Assembly (NCBI RefSeq): GCF_022834715.1
Contig: NZ_BQKC01000001.1
Location: 1,028,501 to 1,092,500 of the forward strand
Length of the DNA stretch: 64,000 nt
Direction: 5' to 3'
Source: Granulimonas faecalis
GTDB lineage: Bacteria > Actinomycetota > Coriobacteriia > Coriobacteriales > Atopobiaceae
The notes below the pieces were generated by a model, which was given only the letters and a program-made list of their open reading frames with translations, searched no databases and was not told the DNA's origin. Both the position numbers and the translations under genes were made by a program. Positions 55,562 to 64,000 of this stretch are shown here, piece after piece; the stretch's first letter is position 1, and each line of letters begins with the position of its first letter.

Positions 55562-56349
55562 CAGACCACCTCCGTGGCATCGAAGACCGGGCCGCCCATG
55601 CAGGCGCCCACATTGCCGTGGTCCGTGGGCACCACGCAGGTGGCGCACGCACCGAAGCCGCAGGTCATCATCCGCTCCATGGAGACCTGGCACGCGACGG
55701 ACCACTCCGCGCAGAGCTCCGCGACCCCCCTCATCATCGGCTCGGGGCCGCAGGTGAGGACAAGGTCGTACTTCTCGGTGGGAAGGGCGCTCTCCACCAC
55801 GTCCACCGTGGTACCCTTGGCGCCGGCCGTGCCGTCGTCGGTCACCACGATGACGTTGCCGGCGCCGGAGGCCACGAGGCGGTCGACGCCCCAGACGGCC
55901 GAACCGGTGCGGGCCCCCACCACCACGTCGTAGTCCATGCCCTCGAGCCCCATGGAGACGGCCGCCGAGAGGATGGGGGTGATGCCGCAGCCGCCGGCGA
56001 CCATGAGGCACCGGTGGGTTGCGGCGTCGATCGACCATCCGTGGCCGCCCGGGCCGAGCACGGTGGTCTCGGCCCCCGGCGCCATGGCGGCCAGGGCCCG
56101 GGTCCCCGGCCCCTGGACGGCGTAGACGGTCTCCACCGTGCCGGCGTCGTAGTCGATGGCGGAGAAGGAGAGCGGCACGCGGGCGGTCTGCTTGGGCTCG
56201 CCGGGGACGGCGATGCTGAAGAACTGGCCGCTGGAGAGCGACGCGGCCAGGCGCGGCGCCCGGAAGACCAGCCTCCACAGGCTCGAGGCGACTGGCACGT
56301 TGGACACCACGACGGCGTCGTGGACCCGTGCCGGCGAGGGGGTGGGCAT
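55558..56349 (-). CDS. pyrK: Dihydroorotate dehydrogenase B electron-transfer subunit
   Basis: A 263-residue FAD/[2Fe-2S] protein of the ferredoxin reductase family. A flavin-binding barrel with QTARVPLSFSAID is followed by a NAD-binding part with GGCGITPILSAAV. The C-terminal Fe-S cluster has MTCGFGACATCVVP ... GACMGGPVF, four cysteines in the PyrK spacing. It forms a heterotetramer with PyrD. AAAGGAGCC precedes the start. Confidence 0.93.
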   Translation of the reverse strand: MPTPSPARVHDAVVVSNVPVASSLWRLVFRAPRLAASLSSGQFFSIAVPGEPKQTARVPLSFSAIDYDAGTVETVYAVQGPGTRALAAMAPGAETTVLGPGGHGWSIDAATHRCLMVAGGCGITPILSAAVSMGLEGMDYDVVVGARTGSAVWGVDRLVASGAGNVIVVTDDGTAGAKGTTVDVVESALPTEKYDLVLTCGPEPMMRGVAELCAEWSVACQVSMERMMTCGFGACATCVVPTDHGNVGACMGGPVFDATEVVW

Positions 56350-56399
56350 GAACGGGGCTCCTTTCTGAAAGGCGGGCTGCTGATGGTCAGTCTATGCCA

Positions 56400-57689
56400 T
56401 CAGCGAACGAGGCCCGCCTCCAGAACGCGCTTACCGCCAATCACCACGTCGGACGCGGCCCCCTTGAGGTGCAGGCCGAGGAACGCGGAGTTCTTGGACT
56501 TGCTCTCGAAGTACTCGGGGGTGACGGTGACGGCGGCCTCGGGGTCGATGAGGGTGAGGTCCGCGGCGGAGCCGGCCTCCACGGCCACGGGCGCGAGGCG
56601 CAGGATGCGGCGGGGCGCCACGGCCAGCACCTCGACGAGGCGCTGCCAGGTGACGGTGCCGCGGTCCACGAGGTAGGTGAGCATGAGCGGGAGCGTGGTC
56701 TCGAGCCCGACGGTGCCGAAGTAGGCGATCTCGAACTCGCAGTCCTTCTCGTGGGCGGCGTGGGGGGCGTGGTCGGACACGACGCAGTCGATGGAGCCGT
56801 CGGCGAGGCCGGCCACGAGGGCCTCGGCGTCGTCGCGGGTGCGCAGCGGCGGGTTGACCTTGAGGTTGGTGTTGTAGGAGTCGGTGATGTTCTCCTCGGT
56901 GAGGAAGAGGTGGTGCGGGGTGACCTCGCAGGTCACGGGCAGGCCCTCCGCCTTGGCGGCGCGAACGAGGTCGAGGGAGCGGGCCGTGGAGATGTGGGCC
57001 ACGTGGAGCGGGCAGCCGGTGAGGCGGCAGAGCTCGATGTCGCGCATGACCTCGAGCTCCTCGCCCAGGGCCGGCCAGCCGAACATGCCGAGGCGGGTGC
57101 TGGCGCGCCCCTCGTTGACGACGCCGTTGGCGGTGAGCGACTCGTCCTCGCAGTGGGCGATGACGGCGCGGTCGAACTGGCTCACGTACTCCATGCAGGT
57201 GCGCATCATGCCGGCGGACTGGACGCCGTGGCCGTCGTCGGAGAAGCCGCACGCGCCCTCCATGACCATGTCGCCGATCTCGGCCAGGGACTCGCCGTCC
57301 TCGCCGCGGGTGAGCGCGCCGATGGGGTGGACGCGGGTGAGGCCGGCGTCGGCGCCGCGGTCGATCTGGTAGCGCACGGCCGTGCCGGTGTCGGTCACCG
57401 GGTCGGTGTTGGGCATCGTGGCCACGTCGGTGAAGCCGCCGTGGGTCGCGGCGCGCACACCGGACGCGATGTCCTCCTTGTACTCGAAACCGGGGTCGCG
57501 GAAGTGCACGTGCATGTCAACCAGGCCGGGGACGAGCACCTTGCCGGCGCAGTCCACGACCTCGCAGCCCTCGGGGGCGTCCACGGCCTCGGACACCTCG
57601 GCGATGAGCCCGCCGTCGACCAGCACGTCCATGACCCCGTCGATCCCCACCTGGGGGTCGATGACGCGGGCACCCTTAAGCAACATCAT
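56400..57689 (-). CDS. pyrC: Dihydroorotase
   Basis: A 429-residue class I amidohydrolase that cyclises carbamoyl aspartate. Metal-binding LVDMHVHFRDPG, ATHGGFTDVATMPNTDPV, GFSDDG (carboxylated residue replaced or shifted), VAHISTARSLDLVRAA, CEVTPHHLFLTEE, and VVSDHAPHAAHEKD cover all catalytic segments. The start at 57689 (MM) follows GGAGGAG and overlaps pyrB by 14 bases. Confidence 0.95.
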   Translation of the reverse strand: MMLLKGARVIDPQVGIDGVMDVLVDGGLIAEVSEAVDAPEGCEVVDCAGKVLVPGLVDMHVHFRDPGFEYKEDIASGVRAATHGGFTDVATMPNTDPVTDTGTAVRYQIDRGADAGLTRVHPIGALTRGEDGESLAEIGDMVMEGACGFSDDGHGVQSAGMMRTCMEYVSQFDRAVIAHCEDESLTANGVVNEGRASTRLGMFGWPALGEELEVMRDIELCRLTGCPLHVAHISTARSLDLVRAAKAEGLPVTCEVTPHHLFLTEENITDSYNTNLKVNPPLRTRDDAEALVAGLADGSIDCVVSDHAPHAAHEKDCEFEIAYFGTVGLETTLPLMLTYLVDRGTVTWQRLVEVLAVAPRRILRLAPVAVEAGSAADLTLIDPEAAVTVTPEYFESKSKNSAFLGLHLKGAASDVVIGGKRVLEAGLVR

Positions 57690-58607
57690 TGTCGTCTCCT
57701 CCGAGCAGCAGGTACATGGCGGCCATGCGGGTGCAGACACCGGCATTGACCTGGTTCAGGATCTTGGAGTTGGGGGCGTCGGCCACCTCGGGCATGATCT
57801 CCATGCCGCGGTTCATGGGGCCGGGGTGGCACACGATGGCGCCCTCCTTCATGCGGGCGTGCCGCGCGAGGTCGAGGCCGTAGAGGCGGTTGTACTCGCG
57901 GCGGCTCGGGATGGCGGCGCCGCCCATGCGCTCCAGCTGGACGCGGAGCATGTAGACGACGTCCATCTCCTCGATGACCTCGTCGAGGGAGCTCGTCTGC
58001 TCGACGCCGTAGTAAGCGGGGTCGACGACCTGGAACGTGGGCGGGCCCACGAGGGTGACCTCGGCGCCCATGGTCTTGAGGGCGGGCACGAGGGAGCCGC
58101 ACACGCGGCTGTGGAGCAGGTCGCCCACGATGGCGACCTTGAGGCCGTCGAGGTGGCCGAAGTGCTCGCGGATGGTGTAGAGGTCGAGCATGGCCTGGGT
58201 GGGGTGCTGGTGCTTGCCGTCGCCGGCATTGATGACGCGGGCGTCGGTGTTCTCGGTGATGAGGTGCGGGGTGCCGGCGAACTTGGCGCGGCAGATGAAC
58301 ATGTCGACGTTCATGGCGTCGATGGTCTGGATGGTGTCGGCCAGGGACTCGCCCTTGACCACCGAGGAGGTGGAGCCGCCCATGTTGAGGGCGTCGGCGG
58401 AGAGGCGCTTCTCGGCCAGCTCGAAGGAGCTGCGGGTGCGCGTGGAGGGCTCGAGGAAGAGGTTCACGATGGTGCGGCCGCGCAGGGCCGGGACTTTCTT
58501 GATGGATCGGCTGTTGACCTCGTCGAAGGAGCGGGCGACATCGAGGATCTGCGTGATGTCGTCGGCGGTGAGAGAGGTCGTGTCGATCAGGTTGCGAACG
58601 GAAAGCA

Positions 58608-58608
<1 letters not shown>
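57676..58608 (-). CDS. pyrB: Aspartate carbamoyltransferase catalytic subunit
   Basis: A 310-residue enzyme committing carbamoyl phosphate to pyrimidine synthesis. FLEPSTRTRSSFELAEKRL and GGSTSSVVKGES bind carbamoyl phosphate; DGKHQHPTQAMLDLYTI and VYMLRVQLER bind aspartate. CHPGPMNRGMEI is also conserved. No pyrI regulatory subunit lies nearby, consistent with control by PyrR. The ATG shares one base with the pyrR stop (TGATG). Confidence 0.96.
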
Positions 58609-59264
<656 letters not shown>

Positions 59265-59309
59265 CTATCGCCTTGACGGCATCCCGTACCGCTCTTAAAG
59301 GTCTTGGAC

Positions 59310-59338
59310 ACTGTACCCGAAGGCAAGGAAAAGAACAA
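59310..59338 (-). promoter_or_regulatory. pyr operon promoter
   Basis: Minus strand: -35 TTGTTC (59333-59338), a 17-base spacer, -10 TACAGT (59310-59315). This gives a leader of about 120 bases before pyrR. The promoter lies in the gap after the glycosyltransferase stop. Confidence 0.75.
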
Positions 59339-59363
59339 GGGAGTTTCCCACATCCCCGAAAGA

Positions 59364-60428
59364 TCACGGCTGCGCGCGCGACCACGACTCGGGGCCGAAG
59401 CTCTTGAGGTAGCCGATGAGGTGGCCCAGGCGCAGGGCCTTCTTGGGATTGGGGTCCACGAGGGCCTGGTGGATGAGGCCGTCGAGAAAGCCGTCGGGCT
59501 GCCCTGGCCCCGCCACGACGGTCTCGAAGAGCGGGTCCTCCCTCACCTTCCCCAGCCAGGCGATGCGCTCACCCTTGGGAACGTCGCTCATCTGCTCGGT
59601 GATGCGGGCGACCTCGTCCATGATGGCACGGCCGTAGACGGCGCCGAGGGCCCGGCGGCTGTCGGGGGTGTCGAGGCCGTGCTCCTGCTGGTGGAGCTGG
59701 AGGGCGGCCACGCGGCGCTCGCTCTCGAGGAAGGTGCCCTCGGTGAAGGTGAGGTTCCGCTCGGCGCGGATGTGCTTCTCGAAACGGTAGGCGCTTCGGT
59801 CCACCACGACGACCTTGCGGGCGCGCTCCATCATCTCGAGCACGAAGAAGAAATCCTCCGAGTAGTGGCGACGCCCCACCTCGAACCGGGCCTCCCCCAC
59901 CATGGAGCGGCGAAAGAACTTGGTGAACACGAAGTCGATGAGCCTGCCCACGCCCAACGGCAGCATGAGGCGGTCGACCTCGTCGCCCTCGTAGACGCCG
60001 GCTGGCGCGCGAAGCTCCTCGGAGAAGGCGACGTTGCCCCGGTGGTTGAAGTAGTCCTCGACGACCCCCTCGACCACGACGTCGGGGTCCTCCGCCGCGA
60101 CGGCCTCCGCGGCCACCGAGAGGTAGTCGGGCTCCGGGTGGTCCTCGGCGTCGGGGAAGGCCACGTAGCGCCCTCGGGCGAGGTCGAGACCGCGGTTGCG
60201 CGACGCGGCGAGGCCCAGGTTGGCGTTGTTGTGGACCATGCGGATCCGGGGGTCCCGGCCCGCTGCCCTGAGGGCGCGGAGCACAGAGCGGTCCTCCGCC
60301 GCGTCGTCGACGATGATGAGCTCCCAGTCGTCGAACTGCTGCGCGCGAAGGGCCTCGACCGCCTCCCCCACGTAGGACTCGACGTCGAAGAGGCACATCA
60401 CCAGTGAGAAGAGCGGGGCGGCGTCCAT
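59364..60428 (-). CDS. Glycosyltransferase family 2 protein
   Basis: A 354-residue protein. The GT-A domain begins FSLVMCLFDVESYVGEAVEALRAQQFDDWELIIVDDAAEDRS and has NANLGLAASRNRGLDLARGRYVAFPDAEDHPEPDYL, in which FPDAED is the DxD-type metal/sugar-nucleotide site. The C-terminal half (after about 220) lacks a membrane helix. It probably adds a sugar to a wall teichoic, capsular or glycolipid acceptor; donor and acceptor are unknown. It stands alone between an ABC transporter and the pyr operon. Confidence 0.85.
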   Translation of the reverse strand: MDAAPLFSLVMCLFDVESYVGEAVEALRAQQFDDWELIIVDDAAEDRSVLRALRAAGRDPRIRMVHNNANLGLAASRNRGLDLARGRYVAFPDAEDHPEPDYLSVAAEAVAAEDPDVVVEGVVEDYFNHRGNVAFSEELRAPAGVYEGDEVDRLMLPLGVGRLIDFVFTKFFRRSMVGEARFEVGRRHYSEDFFFVLEMMERARKVVVVDRSAYRFEKHIRAERNLTFTEGTFLESERRVAALQLHQQEHGLDTPDSRRALGAVYGRAIMDEVARITEQMSDVPKGERIAWLGKVREDPLFETVVAGPGQPDGFLDGLIHQALVDPNPKKALRLGHLIGYLKSFGPESWSRAQP

Positions 60429-60455
60429 GGGCCTCCTCGGCGGGGGTCGGGGTCA

Positions 60456-60502
60456 GGGAGAGGGGCGCCGCGCCGGCTGTCGCAGCGCGGCGCCCCTCTC
60501 CC
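60456..60502 (-). terminator. 18-bp hairpin after the ABC transporter operon
   Basis: A perfect 18-bp stem (60456-60473 with 60485-60502) with an 11-base loop, 7 bases past the ABC ATPase stop. There is no T-run on the minus strand, so termination may be Rho-assisted, or the hairpin may protect the transcript 3' end. Confidence 0.75.
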
Positions 60503-60509
60503 ATGGTAG

Positions 60510-61586
<1,077 letters not shown>

Positions 61587-61589
61587 GGT

Positions 61590-63365
61590 CTAGAGCTCCT
61601 CCACTTGGCGGCTGTCTTCGAGGTAGTCCTTCTTGATGGTCTCGGGGAGTTCGTCGTCTGTCCCCTTGGCCTTGCGGCTCGTTCCGAAGTGCCTGATGGC
61701 GAGGTTCATCAGCAGCACCGAGCCGTAGGTGATGGCGATGAGGATCGTCGCGAACGCGCACGCGATGCCGTAGGCGCCCTTCTCGGCGAACTCGTTGATC
61801 TGCACCGTGATGAGCAGTACCGACGGCGTGACGAGCAGGATGATGGCCGAGATGGCGGTGATGGAGCGCACGAAGGCCGTCACGAGGCCGGAGAGGAACG
61901 ACTCCTTGATGAGCGGCAGGGTCACGGTGCGGAACACGGTGAAACTGTCGGCGCCCATGTCGTAGGCCGACTCCTCGATGGACTTGTCGATCTGGCGCAG
62001 GGCCGAGATGCCCGAGCGCGTGCCGGTGGGCAGGGAGCGGACGATGAACACGATGACGAGGATGGCGGCCGTGCCGTAGAGGCCCTGCATAACGCCGGTG
62101 CCGAAGATGCCGCCGGAGAAGCCGCGGATGTAGCCGACGCCGAGGACGGTGCCGGGGACGGCCATGGCGAGCATGGAGACCGCCTCGATGAAGCCCTTGG
62201 TCTTGAAGTCGCGCTTCACCACGAGGTACGAGATGATCATGGACAGGATGGCCGTGACGGGCGCCGCGATCAGCGACAGGGCGAAGGAGTCCACGAAGGC
62301 GTCGAGGCCGTGGTAGTGCGTGAAGAGCTGGATGAACCACTTCGGTGTGAGCGTGAAGTCGTAGCCCCAGGTGTTGAACAGGGCGCCGAACGGCACGCAG
62401 AGGTACATGACCACGACGAACACGGCCATGGCGCTGCAGAGGACCGTGAGGGGCACGGTGACGGAGCGGTCGGCGATGAGCATGCGCCCGCGGCTCGCCT
62501 TGCCGGAGAGGGTGGCCGTGCTTTTGGCCTCCAGGACGTACTTCTGCACGGCGAACATCACGAGGGTGATGCAGAGGAGCACGACGGCCATGGCCGCGGC
62601 GCCCTGCTTGTCGTAGGCACCGGTGATCTGTAGGTAGATGGTGGTGGCCAGCGTGTCGTAGGAACCGCCGATGATCATGGGGTTGGCGAAGTCGGCGATG
62701 GACTCGATGAAGGTGACGAGGAACGCGTTGCCGAGGCCCGGGGCGATGAGGGGCAACGTGACGCTCGTGAAGACCTTCCAGCGGCTGGCGCCCATGTCGC
62801 GGGCCGCCTCCTCGAGGGAGGGGTCGATGTTCATGAGCAGGCCCTTGAGCATCATGTAACACACGGGGAAGAACGTCAGCGACTGGACGACGAAGATGCC
62901 CCAGAAGCCGTAGACGCTGTTGTCGTAGATGCCCAGCAGGTAGCGGGTGATGATGCCCGACTTGCCGAACAGCATGATGATGGAGAGCGAGAGCACGAAC
63001 GGCGGGCTCACCACGGGGAGCATGGACACGAGCGAGAAGAGCCCGCGCATGAACCTCGTCTTGAGCTGCACGTAGACCTCCACATAGGCGAACAGGAGGC
63101 CGACGAGGGCGCTCACGACGCCCACGAGGAAGCCAACGGAAAGCGTGTTGGTGATGGCCGTCGTGAACGAGGGCATCTGGAAGATGCGCGCGAACACGTC
63201 GAGCGTGAAGCCGCCGCCGGAGATGAACGAGTCAACCAGCAGCATGGCGAGCGGGTAGAGGATGAACAGGGTGAGGAACGCGATGAGCACCACGATGGTG
63301 GTGATGAGGATGGGGTCGCCCAGCAGTTTCTTGCGGTCGAGCGCCTTTCCTTGGTCTTGGGCCAT
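61590..63365 (-). CDS. ABC transporter permease, fused two-domain (FbpB type)
   Basis: A 591-residue membrane protein with two BPD-transport domains in one chain. Each has an EAA loop (first: EEAARDMGASRWKVFTSVTLPLIAPG; second: EESAYDMGADSFTVFRTVTLPLIKES), and there are about twelve helices. Fused permeases of this size are typical of ferric-iron (FbpB) and 2-aminoethylphosphonate importers. The ATG at 63365 is preceded by AGGTG; upstream in-frame codons lie near the terminator and have no ribosome site. Confidence 0.92.
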   Translation of the reverse strand: MAQDQGKALDRKKLLGDPILITTIVVLIAFLTLFILYPLAMLLVDSFISGGGFTLDVFARIFQMPSFTTAITNTLSVGFLVGVVSALVGLLFAYVEVYVQLKTRFMRGLFSLVSMLPVVSPPFVLSLSIIMLFGKSGIITRYLLGIYDNSVYGFWGIFVVQSLTFFPVCYMMLKGLLMNIDPSLEEAARDMGASRWKVFTSVTLPLIAPGLGNAFLVTFIESIADFANPMIIGGSYDTLATTIYLQITGAYDKQGAAAMAVVLLCITLVMFAVQKYVLEAKSTATLSGKASRGRMLIADRSVTVPLTVLCSAMAVFVVVMYLCVPFGALFNTWGYDFTLTPKWFIQLFTHYHGLDAFVDSFALSLIAAPVTAILSMIISYLVVKRDFKTKGFIEAVSMLAMAVPGTVLGVGYIRGFSGGIFGTGVMQGLYGTAAILVIVFIVRSLPTGTRSGISALRQIDKSIEESAYDMGADSFTVFRTVTLPLIKESFLSGLVTAFVRSITAISAIILLVTPSVLLITVQINEFAEKGAYGIACAFATILIAITYGSVLLMNLAIRHFGTSRKAKGTDDELPETIKKDYLEDSRQVEEL

Positions 63366-63408
63366 GGGCACCTGCCATTCAGGATTTGTCATGCAGTCTG
63401 CATTCAGC

Positions 63409-63446
63409 AAAAGAGGTACCGGGCGAGCCTGGGGCCGCCCGGTACC
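63409..63446 (-). terminator. Terminator between the binding-protein gene and the permease
   Basis: GGTACCGGGCG (63415-63425) and CGCCCGGTACC (63436-63446) form a perfect 11-bp stem with a 10-base loop; on the minus strand it is followed by TCTTTT. It should end most transcripts after the binding-protein gene, leaving partial readthrough into the transporter genes. Confidence 0.85.
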
Positions 63447-63507
63447 TTGCGATGTCGAACTCTAGATGGGAACCGACAGCGGTTGCCGAGCCGGATGGGG
63501 CGAGGGG

Positions 63508-64000
63508 CTACTCGGTCTGGAAGCGCTCGGCGTCGCCGCCGCCGAGGGCCGTCATGACCTCCTCGACGTAGCGCTCGGTGTTGTTCTTGGCGTCCTCGAA
63601 GTCGTACTCCATGACGTTGTCCGGGTCGAGGCCGTACTCGGTGGCGATCTCGGGCTGCTTGGCGTTGTCGAGCACCAGGAACTGGTAGGCCTTGGCCTCG
63701 GCGGCACGCTCGACGCAGTCGGGCGAGAGAGCGTACTCGATCCAGAGCTTCGCGGCGTTGGGGTGCTTGCAGCCCTTGAAGATAGCCGTGGCGCCGACCT
63801 CGTAGGAGGCTCCGGAGGACGGGATCACGAGGCCGATGTTGCCGTAGCCGTTGTCCACGATCTGCATGATGCCGTCATGCAGGAAGCCGATGCCCACGGT
63901 GCACTCGCCGGTGCCAACGTTCTTGGAGGGACCGGAGCCCGACTTGGTGTAGACGTGGATGTTCTTGTCGAGGTCCACGAGGTACTTGATGCCCTCGTCG
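63508..64000 (-). CDS. ABC transporter substrate-binding protein (partial, 5' end beyond window)
   Basis: The C-terminal 163 codons of an extracellular solute-binding protein. GTGECTVGIGFLHDGIMQIVDNGYGNIGLVIPSSGASYEVGATAIFKGCKHPNAAKLWIEYALSPDC matches the C-terminal lobe of family 1 binding proteins for ferric iron or 2-aminoethylphosphonate (the GxxYEVGAxAIxKGxxHPxxA pattern). The open frame runs off the window edge. The N-terminal signal peptide and ligand residues are not visible, so the substrate cannot be stated. Confidence 0.88.
   Translation of the reverse strand, partial: DEGIKYLVDLDKNIHVYTKSGSGPSKNVGTGECTVGIGFLHDGIMQIVDNGYGNIGLVIPSSGASYEVGATAIFKGCKHPNAAKLWIEYALSPDCVERAAEAKAYQFLVLDNAKQPEIATEYGLDPDNVMEYDFEDAKNNTERYVEEVMTALGGGDAERFQTE

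Overview
The window reads as a chromosomal core segment of a GC-rich (by eye near 70%) Gram-positive actinobacterium. The actinobacterial-type integration host factor, a GarA/OdhI-like FHA protein paired with a MerR regulator, RNase Y together with RNase J, a SpoVS homologue in an otherwise non-sporulation context, and an anaerobe-style class 1B PyrD/PyrK pair together point to class Coriobacteriia (an Olsenella/Atopobium/Collinsella-like gut or oral anaerobe). The class assignment is inference; no rRNA gene is present to settle it. I see no phage, insertion sequence, CRISPR array, tRNA or rRNA. Genes are tightly packed, many start/stop codons overlap (ATGA, GTGA, TGATG), and no intergenic gap exceeds about 255 bases.

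Layout. 0.1-29.4 kb is one long plus-strand run: a peroxidase; two DnaJ chaperones (one with a membrane C-terminus); mtaB-phoH-ybeY-dgkA-era-recO; rpsO-pnp; RNase J; ftsK-rodZ-yajQ-rimO-pgsA-cinA; recA-recX under an SOS promoter; then rny, a GHKL ATPase, spoVS, miaB, miaA, hflX. At 29.4-30.8 kb lexA and a membrane acyltransferase run on the minus strand, divergent from nrdR-dut. Two purine/pyrimidine permeases, thioredoxin reductase and a ClC channel follow. 37.5-40.2 kb (minus) holds a fumarate-reductase-like flavoprotein and AzlCD, facing a glycerol-dehydrogenase-type gene. From 41.6 kb to the end everything is on the minus strand. Read in transcription direction it runs: an iron/phosphonate-type ABC transporter (cut by the window edge), a glycosyltransferase, the full pyrimidine operon pyrR-B-C-K-D-F-E behind a promoter and attenuator, mihF-gmk-rpoZ-thiI, comEA-comEC-holA, a phosphatidyltransferase with a D-Ala-D-Ala carboxypeptidase, a GcvT-like protein, RidA, FHA, MerR and apt.

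Themes. (1) RNA metabolism is concentrated here: YbeY, PNPase, RNase J, RNase Y, S15, Era and HflX, plus three radical-SAM methylthiotransferases (MtaB, RimO, MiaB) and MiaA, ThiI. (2) The SOS circuit is readable from sequence: a GAAC-N4-GTTC box sits inside the recA promoter spacer and two related boxes sit in the lexA promoter. (3) Nucleotide metabolism: de novo UMP synthesis, Gmk, Apt, Dut, NrdR and two NCS2 permeases. The points most worth a second look are the membrane-tethered DnaJ paralogue, the uncharacterised GHKL ATPase locked between rny and spoVS, the GarA-like phospho-switch with its MerR neighbour, the lexA-acyltransferase overlap, and several strong inverted repeats in leaders (rpsO, pnp, rnj, mihF, pyrR).
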